Shown here in pieces: positions 52,650 through 61,859 of a DNA stretch of 64,000 nt. Numbering within the stretch: the stretch's first letter is position 1; each line of letters begins with the position of its first letter. Location: positions 496,001 through 560,000 of the forward strand of contig OY752146.1 in NCBI GenBank assembly GCA_963573315.1, in the 5' to 3' direction. Position numbers and translations under genes: made by a program. This stretch comes from Entomortierella parvispora. Lineage: Eukaryota; Mortierellomycota; Mortierellomycetes; Mortierellales; Mortierellaceae. Below the pieces are notes generated by a model that saw nothing but the letters and a program-made list of their open reading frames with translations, searched no databases and had not been told where the DNA came from.

Positions 52650-54218
52650 CTACCATTTTATTTTCAGGTTGATGTTGATTTTGAGTGCCTCTGACAATGC
52701 CTGAGCTTCAGAGTCTTCAATGGAGTTATTCTGCAAATTCAAAAAGGTCAGAGCCGAGTAGGTCTTGAGTGCCTCACCCAACATCTGAGCCCCATTGTCT
52801 CCAATCGAGTTGCAATCCAAGTTCAAAATGGTCAAAGACTTGTTGATCTTGAGTGCTTCACCCAGCGCCTGAGCTCCGTTGTCTCCAATCATGTTGAGTA
52901 GCAAGTTCAACGTGGTAAGAGTTGAGTTGATCTTGAGTGCCTCTGCCAGCACATGAGCTCCCTTGGGTCCGATTGCGTTGGAGAATAAGTTTAAAGTGGT
53001 CAAGGTCCAGTTGGACTTTAGAGCCTCAGACAGCACCTTTGCACCATTGTATTCAATCGAGTTGTTCCCCAAGATCAAAGTGGTCAGAGTCGAATTGGTC
53101 TTGAGTATCTCAGCCAAGGCCTGAGATCCGTTGTATCTAATCGTATTGACTGCCAGGTCCAAAGTTGTCAAAGTCGAGTTGGTCTTGAGGGCCTTAGACA
53201 ACACCTGAGTACCATCGGGTCCAAGAGAGTTGGAGGACAAGTTCAAAGTAGTCAGACTCGAGTTTGACTTTAGAATCCCAGATAGCGCTCTAGCTCCGTT
53301 GGGTCCTGTCGAGTTGTGGTGCAAGGCCAAAGTGGTCAGAGTCGAGTTAGACTTTAGAGCTTCACACAACACCTGGACTCCATTGTCTTCGATCAAGTTG
53401 GAGCACAAGTTCAAAGTGATCAGAGTCGAGTTGATCTTGAGTGCTTCAGACAGCGCTTGAGTTCCGCTGTCTCTGATCGAGTTGCTGTCCAAGTCCAAAG
53501 TAGTCAGAGTTGAGTTGGCCTTGAGTGCTTCTGATAGTTCCTTTGCTCCGTCAGGTCCAACTGAGTTGTCAGTCAAATTCAAAGTGGTCAGAGTCAAATT
53601 GACCTTGAGCGCCTCTGATAGAGCCTTAGCTCCGTCAGGTCCAATTGAGTTGTACCCTAAGTTCAGAGTGGTCAGAGTCGAGTTGGCCCTAAGTGCCTCA
53701 GACAGTGCCTGAGCTCCATTATTTCTAATCCCGTTGAACTCCAAGTTCAAAGTGGTCAGAGCCGAGTTGGTTTTGAGTGCTTCTGAAAGTGCCTGAGTTC
53801 CACTGTCTCTGATCGAGTTACAGTGTAAGTCCAAAGTGGTCAAACTCGAGTTGGTTTTGAGTGCCTCTGACATGGTCTGAGCTCCATGTGGTCCGATCAA
53901 GTTACTCCTCAAGTTCAAATTTGTCAGAGTCAAGTTGTCCATGATGTAAGAGACCACTCTGATTCGTGCAGATGGCGATGATCGTTTTTCATAGGCAGAG
54001 ACGTCAACCGCCAAGCACTGTATAAGGTGCCTATTTCTCTCAACAGACTCCATGCTTAGCCCATGTTTCGACAAGATCACAGAGTTGTAGAGTGGTGGAG
54101 TAAATGAGCCGTTCCAATCCTGACTCACACGCGCACAGGAAGCAAGGTCTTTGACGCCAAGGCTGCTGGCAATTCTTGAGCGAATCTCATGAAGATCGAG
54201 AGGATGTGTCTGTATCAT
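52650..54218 (-). CDS. leucine-rich-repeat protein (ribonuclease-inhibitor type)
   Basis: An intact 522-residue protein in one exon, starting at ATG 54218 (MIQTHPLDLHEIRSRIASSL). Residues 1-50 have the shape of an F-box-like segment (LDLHEIRSRIASSLGVKDLA, then SCARVSQDWN). After a short linker come about 15 tandem repeats of 28 residues with the pattern L-T-T-L-x-L-x-x-N-x-I-x-x-x-G-A-x-x-L-S-E-A-L-K-x-N-S, the ribonuclease-inhibitor class of LRR. Such proteins bind other proteins through the LRR horseshoe; F-box/LRR proteins act as adaptors of SCF ubiquitin ligases, but the F-box call is weak. The repeats are very uniform at DNA level (84-bp units). No TATA box noticed. No break in the frame. 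Confidence 0.8.
   Translation of the reverse strand: MIQTHPLDLHEIRSRIASSLGVKDLASCARVSQDWNGSFTPPLYNSVILSKHGLSMESVERNRHLIQCLAVDVSAYEKRSSPSARIRVVSYIMDNLTLTNLNLRSNLIGPHGAQTMSEALKTNSSLTTLDLHCNSIRDSGTQALSEALKTNSALTTLNLEFNGIRNNGAQALSEALRANSTLTTLNLGYNSIGPDGAKALSEALKVNLTLTTLNLTDNSVGPDGAKELSEALKANSTLTTLDLDSNSIRDSGTQALSEALKINSTLITLNLCSNLIEDNGVQVLCEALKSNSTLTTLALHHNSTGPNGARALSGILKSNSSLTTLNLSSNSLGPDGTQVLSKALKTNSTLTTLDLAVNTIRYNGSQALAEILKTNSTLTTLILGNNSIEYNGAKVLSEALKSNWTLTTLNLFSNAIGPKGAHVLAEALKINSTLTTLNLLLNMIGDNGAQALGEALKINKSLTILNLDCNSIGDNGAQMLGEALKTYSALTFLNLQNNSIEDSEAQALSEALKININLKIKW
52680..53950 (-). repeat. 84-bp coding repeat array (LRR)
   Basis: Fifteen or so 84-bp units, differing at few positions, encode the LRRs. 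The + strand shows the repeated word gttcaaagtggtcagagtcga. Such arrays change unit number easily. Confidence 0.75.
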
Positions 54219-54259
54219 CGTAGTCACAAAGGAAAACAACTTGACTAGTAGCACGAAGT

Positions 54260-54484
54260 AATAGGTAGAAGTAGTGAAGGAGAAGTGAGGAAAAGGAAGT
54301 GGTGAGGAAGAGATAAACGGATGATGAGGATGATCAACATGACATACGTAGGTATTTCAGTGATCTTAATCTTGCTCTACAGTACTTTCCGTGACTCGTA
54401 TTGACCCTTACACGTGCTCTGTCGACATTAAAGGAACTGCGGAGAAAATCAAGGATACAATAACACTTCTCTCTTCCTTAGGAA
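54260..54484. other. 5' flank of the LRR gene
   Basis: No gene; ordinary sequence of mixed composition. Confidence 0.3.
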
Positions 54485-54589
54485 GGGCCGTTGTCTAACG
54501 GGCCTGTGGCAGCCAAGCATTCATAGCGACGTTACTTTTTGATCCTTCGATATCGGCTCTTCCTATCATACTCGAGCAGAATTCAGTAA

Positions 54590-54860
54590 GCACTGGCAGA
54601 CTTGCGCGTGGCTATCGCTCCGTGCCACTTTATTTTCGGAATTTTTTTCTTTATTAAACACGATTTAGAACCTGAGGACATATTACATTACGTGTCTATG
54701 TGATTGGATTGATGCAATGATATAGGGCGACATATAACTGACCATGCGAAAAAAAAAGCTGAGATAGGAAGACACTCACACCGTTGAGAGTCTGGCCCTG
54801 ACATTTTTTGACGGTCATGGCGAAAGCAGGTTTCACGCCGTTAAAAGAAGAGATAATAAG
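54590..54860 (-). mobile_element. Helitron 3' tail fragment, copy B
   Basis: On the minus strand: VKPAFAMTVKKCQGQTLNGV near 54840-54785 (Pif1-like helicase motif), then tttaataaagaaaaaaattc, and the hairpin GTGGC-N11-GCCAC at 54628-54608, ending near 54595. Matches the tail at 29.5-29.68 kb, with the helicase part shortened. Confidence 0.65.
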
Positions 54861-56374
54861 TGTGTGTGTGAAAGAGAGAAAGAGAAAACGAAGAAACAGC
54901 CTTATAGGACATTGAGCGTCTCAGGGCATGTGAAGCAGTCTGGGCGTAACCATGGCTGGCCACCAGGTCGCATTCCAGATGCACGAGCGACCCAGCGTAC
55001 TTGTAAATTACAGATATCGAGAAGGCAATGCATTGGTAAGGTGTTCAGCAAGGAGGAAATAAAGTACTTGAAATAAAGAACCATTTACCTTAGAATGCTT
55101 GCGTAGATGAGAGACAGGGTTACCGTGCAATTTTTGTGAGGGATGTCGGGCTTTCAGAAAAATCCTAAAACTGAGTTGTGAGGTTTTGTCAGACGAATCA
55201 CTCAAGGTCAATGTAGAAGCGATTTCAACAGCGAGTGAAGGAAACTGAAGTGCTGTGGCTGCCATGAGATGATCGAGGGTCAAGATACGAATATCTTTTG
55301 CGCAAGGCGTACTTGATTGTCATAAGCATGGAATATCCGTGTCGTTTTTGCTTTGTCGAGGATCGATGAGATATGGGTGCCCAACAGGGTCAACGGACAT
55401 CTTGTTGACTTTCTCCGGTTTGCTTCTGCATCCTTGAAAGTTCTGTCCACAAGATCAAACACTGCTCGGTTCCTGGCAATATAGCAGAGAGTGGGTTTGG
55501 GGAAAGTTGGCTGAAGTTTCCCTGGTGTTTGCTGTAAGTACTGCAACTCTGAACTCAGTGCTAACGTTATTGTCGTCCTTCTCGAAAAAAAGTCCAATTG
55601 CCTTGGTCCCTATATCCTGTTGTGACATCTTGGGATGGTATCCAATCATGATGACTTTGTCAAGCCACTAGAAGTAGCACGACTGGTATCACAGTGATGC
55701 TTGAACAGAGGCACCTCGCCATGTTTAGGCCCACGTTTCACCATCCGACATGAGCAGAGTCATGAACACCAAACTGATTCTAGGAGTCCATGAGTTTCTT
55801 CAAAACGAGTCCAACTTGACCATAACTTTGGCATGCTTCGTTCTTTCTCTGCTGGGTGACTCTGCTTCTTTCCAGGCCGGCACATCAGTCCGACCCGTTC
55901 ATGGACTCCAGCAGCGCCAGGCTCAATTCCTTGCCATGTTTGGAGCGGTTCGAGTCATCCTAACTGTTCTTTGGTAGGTCCATGCTCTGATTCAGGAGAG
56001 GATGATGAGCATTAGCACTGATTGGACTTGATTTAAGAAAAGAGTTGGTCCTTTCCTCGCACGTCATACCTATCACCTACCAGGCACAATTATGGGCAGT
56101 TCATGCAATAGCAGCATATAGCGTGGACTGCTCAAAGGATCAAAGTTGCGTGTTGGTGGCGTCAGATTGGAGCATTTTTCCTTGAGAGAAAACGAAAAGT
56201 CCGCTCCTGGCTTCCAGAAGTGAAGAAAGGGAATCCATGGATGGATGAGTAGAGAAGGAAGGATGAGAGGGTGACGAGAGAGGAGACGGAGGGAAGGGTG
56301 TCCACGTCAATAAAATGACAATGTGCGCCTCTTTTCCCATTTGAACTTGGCTGAGAAAAAGCCAAGGAACAGAA

Positions 56375-56387
56375 GAGCCAAGCCACC
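56375..56387 (-). promoter_or_regulatory. recurring promoter motif GGTGGCTTGGCTC, minus strand
   Basis: Same 13-mer facing the DR1 copy C block. Next to it on the + strand (56409-56440) is gtgcactgcacgcgtgtcct, which is shared with the NLR upstream region at 14393. Confidence 0.35.
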
Positions 56388-56389
56388 CG

Positions 56390-56934
56390 CCGCGTCATAG
56401 GCTTGCCTGGTGCACTGCACGCGTGTCCTCTCTCCTCTCTCTCGTTCCCAGACTTCTTTGCCAAGAGACTATCGCCAACATCCTCACGGCTGGCTTTCAC
56501 ATGGACGTGGGGACTGGTCTTAATGACACTCGGGCTGCATGACAAGGCAACAGTCAGGAGTCTGGCCACAACCCTCTGCTACATGGACTGCGCGCTCGTT
56601 TGGTTTGCTTGGTCAACCACCAACATACCCACATTGTCCTGCGCACTGGATCGCGAATGCTCATAGGAGTAACAGATAATGAGAGAAGCGGTAGGAACCC
56701 AACACTCATGGGAAACTGTCTAGGAAAACATCTGGGAAGAAAACATCAGGAAAGGAAGCATCGGGGGAAACTGAGTACTTCCCGACCTTATTCTCTTATT
56801 CCTTTTACTTTCCTCTTTCCTCATCACCCTTTCCTTTTCATTCAGTCTCGATTTGGTCCGGTGTGCTGATCGTTCTACCCTCATTCTCATTCATCGTCAC
56901 TAACATCCAAATTATCCAACAATCTCCAGGTACA
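56390..56934 (+). promoter_or_regulatory. C/T-rich sequence resembling the NLR upstream region
   Basis: Carries cactgcacgcgt and C/T-rich runs comparable to 14390-14860, just ahead of an NLR exon-1 fragment; therefore a duplicated promoter of that gene. No separate gene supported. Confidence 0.35.
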
Positions 56935-57315
56935 GTGAGGACCTTAAAGACAACCACAAGTTACGAAGGTTCAAGAAACCGAGAAAGATCGAATGCTCAT
57001 TTAAACTTTTGAAATAGATTCAACATGAAGCACTTCTTGCGGTGTCTACCAGCTCAAGAGGCTTTGACGAGGGCAAGACCTAGCATCGGAAAGGCTCGAA
57101 AAGCAAGATCGGACCAAATGTCACAAGCACTATCACGATGCCAAGAGGGCGATCGACTGAATCGACGAAAAGCACACGGATGCCGCCGCATTGACAGAGA
57201 TGATTGCTGCCTTCTAACAGCTCGCCGAGATACTTGATCGATTGGGGGGGGGGAACATCTCGGGAGAGGGCTGAAAAGTCAGGAGTGCAGACAAAAAGCA
57301 AAGTCTCTTAAGGTA
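56935..57315 (+). pseudogene. NLR exon-1 fragment (copy of 14.86-15.23 kb)
   Basis: The leader and first exon of the NLR gene return here in decayed form: caggtacagtgaggac (against caggtgccatgaggac at 14851), ttcaacatgaag, then QEALTRARPSIGKARKARSD, and in other frames the heptads up to agacaaaaagcaaagtctct. Stops and a G10 run (against G5 in the main copy) break it, and nothing of the NACHT or HEAT parts follows. Leftover of an NLR duplication. Confidence 0.6.
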
Positions 57316-57600
57316 CTTTTTTTGTCCCTCCCCTTGGACATCTTTTTTTTTTGTCCTTCCCCTTGGACATCTTTTTTTTTGTTCTTCCCTTGGTGTCTCT
57401 GATGGCGCCTTACTCTAGATGTTATCTACTGGTGTTGTCCTTTTCTGCTCCTTGGCCTTTCTTCTCACTACCTTCGCTGTTCCCAGACCTGGCTCTTCCC
57501 ATGCTTTCCCCTGCCCTTGACATTTGCCCACTCCTGCTTTTGACTGTGATTTATCTCTTTTCAACACCCCTCATTTTACTTAATTCCTGATTCAAATAGA
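57316..57600 (+). repeat. pyrimidine-rich array upstream of the cysteine-rich peptide gene
   Basis: Three units of ttttttgtcctccccttggacatc (18-25 bp) at 57316-57395, followed by C/T-rich sequence with ccctgccc and ttcccatgc words to about 57590. The coding (+) strand is the C/T-rich strand. Confidence 0.6.
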
Positions 57601-57753
57601 AGTCCTTTGATTTTTATTACTCTCAATGCTCAAATAACAACAACTCTGCTTGTCCATGACCCACTCCACCAGTCTCTCTGTGTGGTCCCCTGAATTGGCG
57701 TTACTCCTTGGTGTGGTCCAAATGCCCTTAAGGCACCAGGATTTTTAATACAG

Positions 57754-57761
57754 TATATAAG
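57754..57761 (+). promoter_or_regulatory. TATA box (TATATAAG) of the cysteine-rich peptide gene
   Basis: Lies 125 bp upstream of ATG 57886, followed by a CA/CT-rich leader. Confidence 0.6.
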
Positions 57762-57885
57762 TTTTCGATTGTTTCTCGCAGACTGCAATCTCACCCACAC
57801 TCAAATCAATTCCCTCACTTTCACACCATATCTGTTTCACATTATCTCATCTCCCAAGGTTGAAAATCATCAAGTCTCCACCATC

Positions 57886-58235
57886 ATGATGTACAAGACA
57901 TTCTTAGTTGGTCTCATTTGTGCTAGTAACGTTCTTTGTCAATGCTCCTGTTCTGCAGTTTACAATGTCTAGACCTGCAAGAGACATCTATCTAATATTA
58001 CATGAATGTCGTTTGCATCATCTCAGCATTTCTAGCACTAGTGCAGGCAGCATGCCAAGTGGATCGGTGTGATTTCTACTCATGCTACATCGTCTGTCCT
58101 GATGGAAAGCAGTTTACTGTCGCTTCTCAAGAGTATAAAACTGGCTGTATTCCGACTGGCAATGCTTGTGGCGAGGATACGACTTGCTGCAGTGGTAAAA
58201 AATGTCCTGACACTATGTTTCCAACTTGCATATAA
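57886..58235 (+). CDS. secreted cysteine-rich peptide
   Basis: Two models share the same mature peptide. Spliced: exon 1 57886-57925 (MMYKTFLVGLICA), a 116-bp intron GTAACG...CACTAG, exon 2 58042-58235, total 77 residues with a signal peptide. Unspliced alternative: start at 58002 (MNVVCIISAFLALVQAACQ), which also gives a signal peptide. The TATA box and leader favour the first. The mature part has nine or ten cysteines: ACQVDRCDFYSCYIVCPDGK, then TGCIPTGNAC, TTCCSGKKC and FPTCI, with the CC pair typical of knottin- or defence-type small proteins. No known family is assigned. Likely a secreted effector or antimicrobial-type peptide by general features only. Confidence 0.65.
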
Positions 58236-58371
58236 CATGGAAAAGCCAGAACTTGGTCATTGGCACTCAGCGACCTTAAGTACCAACAAACTCTATAGCC
58301 CTCATACTGTAATACAGCGGCGCGGCAAAATATTGGTAGTGTGACTAAGGTGAATTCAATTTCCTATGATT

Positions 58372-58492
58372 GCTGCCTTCCAACAGCTCGCCGAGATACT
58401 TGATCGATGGGGGGGGGGGGGGGGGGGGAACATCTCGGGAGAGGGCTGAAAAGTCAAGAGTGCAGACAAAAAGCAAAGTCTCTTAAGGTAAG
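58372..58492 (+). pseudogene. NLR exon-1 3' end fragment with a G20 run
   Basis: ttgctgccttccaacagctc, then gccgagatacttgatcgat, a run of 20 G (58409-58428) and gagagggctgaaaagtcaag: a copy of the end of NLR exon 1 (15125-15225) including the splice donor region. The G-run is G5 in the main copy, G10 at 57244-57253 and G20 here. Confidence 0.65.
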
Positions 58493-58509
58493 TCTCTTTT
58501 TTTTGCTCT

Positions 58510-58650
58510 CGTCAGCCTTGAGTAGGCTTGTTGCTACGATCTGCTGAGATTAAGCCCATTATTCTACACATTTCTTCTTACTAACAACATCTCTCTTTTT
58601 CTTTTTTTCTCTGTCAGTTGTCATAGTTGAGGGGCACTGGTCAGAAACGC
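58510..58650 (+). mobile_element. Helitron-derived fragment
   Basis: gcttgttgctacgatctgct and agattaagcccattattcta, then aacatctctctttttctttt match 29368-29440 downstream of the Helitron helicase end. No hairpin follows, so only an internal piece. Confidence 0.5.
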
Positions 58651-58730
58651 AGCTCTGGCGTTGCCGCCATTTTATATGTATGTAAGGAAATAGAACGCTG
58701 CTGCAACTGCAGTAGGTGCCCTAAGGTGTC

Positions 58731-59414
58731 CTAAAACCCTTTGGCGAATCTTGCGAGTCCTGCACTGTCACCATTAAAACGATCCTGATCGCCTGGGTTT
58801 TTACCTAAATCTGCATATTGCCAGAAGGTAGTGAAAGTTTATCCAGCGGGAAGTTCACCAATTGAAGTACCCCATCTCGCGATCCACAGAGGATTATTGT
58901 TTTGAAAGCCACCAGCATTGCCTGTGCACGTTTTCCACCAGTCAGTTGTGGTGTAGATGACGGGATAGCGACCTGTTCTAGATTGGTATGTATTGGAAAA
59001 GTCTCTAATCCATGCTGACATGGCAGCCATGCTCAATCCATAGCAGCGAGGTCCTGTTGTGTTGGGGTTGTATTCGATATCAAGAGCGCCTGGAAGAGTT
59101 CTGCCATCGGCTTGCCATCCACCTCCATTTGCCAAAAAAAAGTTTGCTTGTGAACTGCCACTTGATGTATCTGGACGGGCGAAATGGTAGGCTCCACGCA
59201 ATAGACCAACATTAGTGGCTCCACTATATTGGCTGTTGAATACGGAGCTCTTGTAGGTCGTACCCTCCGTCGCTTTGATATAGGCGAAGCTAATGCCATT
59301 CGCTTTCACGGCGTTCCAATTGATGTTTGGTTGATGATCAGACACATCAATGCCCTCTGGTTGTACACAGTACGCGACAGAAGCAAATAAAAGAATGGCG
59401 ATCTCCTTCATCAT
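58731..59414 (-). pseudogene. secreted GH25 lysozyme with an in-frame stop
   Basis: ATG 59414 gives a signal peptide (MMKEIAILLFASVAYCVQP) and a GH25 (Chalaropsis-type) muramidase domain: GIDVSDHQPNINW, YIKATEGTTY, GAYHFARPD, ALDIEYNP (the D-x-E catalytic pair), RYPVIYTT and PLWIARWGTS. A TAA at 58841-58839 stops the frame after GELPAG, but the same frame continues without gap for another 35 codons (TFTTFWQYADLGKNPGDQDR, then FNG) to a natural-looking end at 58731. The position of the stop is where family members have Trp (PAGW), so one or two substitutions explain it. The catalytic residues precede the stop, but the truncated barrel is unlikely to fold well. GH25 enzymes cut bacterial peptidoglycan; fungal ones are secreted. 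TATA box and upstream array as in the other secreted genes. Confidence 0.8.
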
Positions 59415-59494
59415 TGCGGAGTCTCTTGGAGGATCAGATACGTGTTGGTGAGGGGCGGTAGGTACGTGGGCCTTCCTTATGGGAACACCCCTTC

Positions 59495-59502
59495 TTTATA
59501 TA
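59495..59502 (-). promoter_or_regulatory. TATA box (TATATAAA) of the GH25 gene
   Basis: Lies 80 bp upstream of ATG 59414 on the minus strand. Confidence 0.6.
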
Positions 59503-59559
59503 CGTGAGGAGAGTTGGAGAGGAGGCGAGTCAAATCAAGTTGTCATTTGGGTTTAAGGA

Positions 59560-59910
59560 GAGAAAAATATCTCTCGAGGTGAAGGAATGAGAAAAATCAA
59601 AAGTGCAAGAGAAAATATGGATGGCGAAAAGTTCAACAAAAGATGAGGAGGGATGGGCGCAGAATGAGAAAAAGGGGAGGGGCCCCAAAAAAAAGGTTGG
59701 GATACAGAAGAAAAGGGGAGGGACGCCAAACAAAAGATAGGGAAGGACGGACCAGGGTAAGAAAAAGGGGAGGGACGAGACAGGATGCAGAAAAAGATGA
59801 AGAGGGACGCCAAATAAAAGATAGCAATGGATGGATGCAGGGTGAAAAAAGGGCAGAGATATTGAAAAAATGGGGTTGTAGAAAAAGATGGGAGGGACGC
59901 CTAGATATCT
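59560..59910 (-). repeat. pyrimidine-rich diverged array upstream of the GH25 gene
   Basis: On the + strand gggagggacgccaaaaaaaag and gatgcagaaaaagat words repeat at 20-40 bp spacing. Shares gcagaaaaaaa/gacgccaaa words with the second block at 45.69-45.83 kb. Coding strand is C/T-rich. Confidence 0.55.
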
Positions 59911-59914
59911 GGCT

Positions 59915-61594
59915 TAAGGCAGCCAAGCGTTCATAGCGGCGTTACTTTTTGATCCTTTGATATCGGCTCTTCCTGTCGTACCCGAGCAGAATTCAGTAAG
60001 CACTGGCAGACTTGCCCGTGGCTATCGCTTCGAGCCACTTTATTTTCGAATTTTTTTCTTTATTAAACACGATTTAGAACCTGAGGATATACCACATTAC
60101 GTGTTTATGTGATTGGATTGATGCAATGATAAAGGGCGACAAATAGCTGACCATGCAAAAAAAAGCTGAGATAGGAAGACACTCACACCGTTGAGAGTCT
60201 GGCCCTGACATTTTTTGACGGTCATGGCGAAAGCAGGTTTCACACCGTTAAAAGAAGAGATAATAAGTGTGTGTGTGAAAGAGAGAAAGAGAAAATGAAG
60301 AAACAGCCTTATAGGACATGGAGTGTCTCAGGGCATGTGAAGCAGTCTGGGCGTAACCATGGCTGGCCACCAGGCCCCAATCTAGCTACACGAACGACCC
60401 AACGCGCTTGTAAATCGCAGGTGTTGTTCAGCAAGGCGGAAATAAAGTACTTAAAGCAATGAATCATTTACCTTGGAATACTTGCGTAGATGAGAGACAC
60501 TGCGATGCGGTGTCTAGAATGGAATAGACGTGAACGAAAGACGAATCACTCAAAGGTCAATGTAGACTCGATTTCAACAACGAGTGAAGGCAACTGAAGT
60601 GCTGTGGCTGCTATAAGATGATCGAGGCTCAAGATATATGAGTATCCTTTGCACAAGGCCTACTTGATATTCATAAGCAGTGAACACTCTTCGAAAGATC
60701 ATGTCGTTTTACTTTGTCGGGTATCGATGAGATGTGGATGCCTGACAGGGTCAACGCACATCTTGTCCACTTAATCCGGTTTGCCTCCGCAGGGCTTGAA
60801 AGTTCCATCCAGCGGAGCCAAACAACGATCAGCTCCTGGCAAAAGAGCAGAGAGTAGGTGTTTGAGGAGTTGATTGAAGGTCAACTAGCGTTTGCTGTAT
60901 GTGCTGTAACTTTGGACTCTGCCCTGCTGTTATTGACGTCCGTTTCAAAAATCCAACTGCCCTGGTCCTTCATCCAGCGTGGTACGAATCCTGTTCATCC
61001 GTTTCGATTTTCTTCTCGTTATCCAGGAGCTACTGAATGATAATCTCTACATCCTTCCAGGTCTTGAGATGGAATCCAATCACACTGAATTTCTCAGGCC
61101 ACCAGAAATAACTTGACTGGTATCACCATGATGTTTGAAAGAGGCATGCCGCCATGCTTAGGTCCAAGTCTGACCACTCGACAATAGCACAGCCGTGAAC
61201 GCCAAACTGATTATTCAGGGAGTCCACAAGTACCTTCAGAGTCCAACTTGACCATCCTTCGCTTTTGGTAGATAATCTTGCTTCTTTGCCACCTCAGCAC
61301 ACGATTGGAGTCCAGTCCATTCAAGGTTTCCAGCAACACCAGGCTCAATTGAGCCGTTCATTATTGGTAATTCAATTCTATGAATCAGGAGAGGAAGATA
61401 AGTCATTGTACTGATTGGACTTGGCTTGGTCCTTTTCCTCCCACGTAGTGACTAAGCATCACCTACATTGTGGGGCAACTCATGCAGTGGCAGCATAGAG
61501 CATGGACAGCACGAAGGACGCCGCATGTTGGTGGTGTCAGGCTGGGCATTCTGTCCCAGGACGAAAATGAAAGTCCGCTCCTGGTTTCCAGAAG
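59915..61594 (-). pseudogene. DR1 copy D: decayed, with Helitron tail inside, cut by a DIRS element
   Basis: Same layout as copy C but more decayed: 3' module at 59915-59995, Helitron tail 60000-60275 (hairpin 60018-60038, helicase piece VKPAFAMTVKKCQGQTLNGV near 60250-60190), middle part 60480-61100, and 5' block 61180-61594 (gtgaacgccaaactgatta). The similarity to copy C stops at 61594 within gctcctggtttccagaagtg, where the DIRS element begins. Many stops; no product. Confidence 0.5.
60000..60275 (-). mobile_element. Helitron 3' tail fragment, copy C
   Basis: Near copy of 54590-54860, in the same place within the DR1 block, with hairpin stem GTGGCT/AGCCAC at 60038-60018. Confidence 0.65.
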
Positions 61595-61859
61595 TGTCCA
61601 GCGATGCCGAATGAAATGAAGGCTGAAGCACATTTATTCGACACCGACAAGGGACTCTATCTGTGTGTATCTTTCTTTTATTGATCTCACGTGACTCCAA
61701 AGAAAAAAGTGCTCTACACTAAGGGACTGATGCATCTCTTGATCTCCATCTACTCTCAAAGCAAAAGAGACCAGGGAGGGTTGGGTGGGACATCTAGAGT
61801 CCCTTGTCGGTGTCGAATAAATGTGCTTCAGCCTTCATTTCATTCGGCATCGCTGGACA
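61595..61859. repeat. perfect 64-bp inverted repeat at the DIRS terminus
   Basis: 61595-61658 (starts tgtccagcgatgccgaatga) equals the reverse complement of 61796-61859. The recombinase stop codon at 61840 lies inside the inner arm. Confidence 0.85.

Larger units (their letters stand above)
54485..56400 (-). pseudogene. DR1 copy C: composite decayed gene block with a Helitron tail inside
   Basis: Starts (3' side) with the module encoding LTEFCSSMIGRADIEGSKSN and AMNAWLPQAR followed by a TAG. Directly next to it, from about 54590, lies a Helitron tail. The middle (55100-55660) has long minus-strand open pieces (RTTITLALSSELQYLQQTPG, RNRAVFDLVDRTFKDAEANR, LMAATALQFPSLAVEIAST) that are different from copies A and B. 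The 5' block (55730-56330) is again shared (catgaacaccaaactgattc). The frame is broken near 55290 and at the Helitron. Copy D at 59.9-61.6 kb has the same layout, including the Helitron junction, so one block arose from the other after the insertion. Protein function unknown. Confidence 0.45.

Noticed and set aside
52680-53950. 84-bp repeats as satellite DNA; + strand ORFs of about 76 codons over them
   Set aside because: They encode LRR units of an intact minus-strand gene; the + ORFs are shadows.
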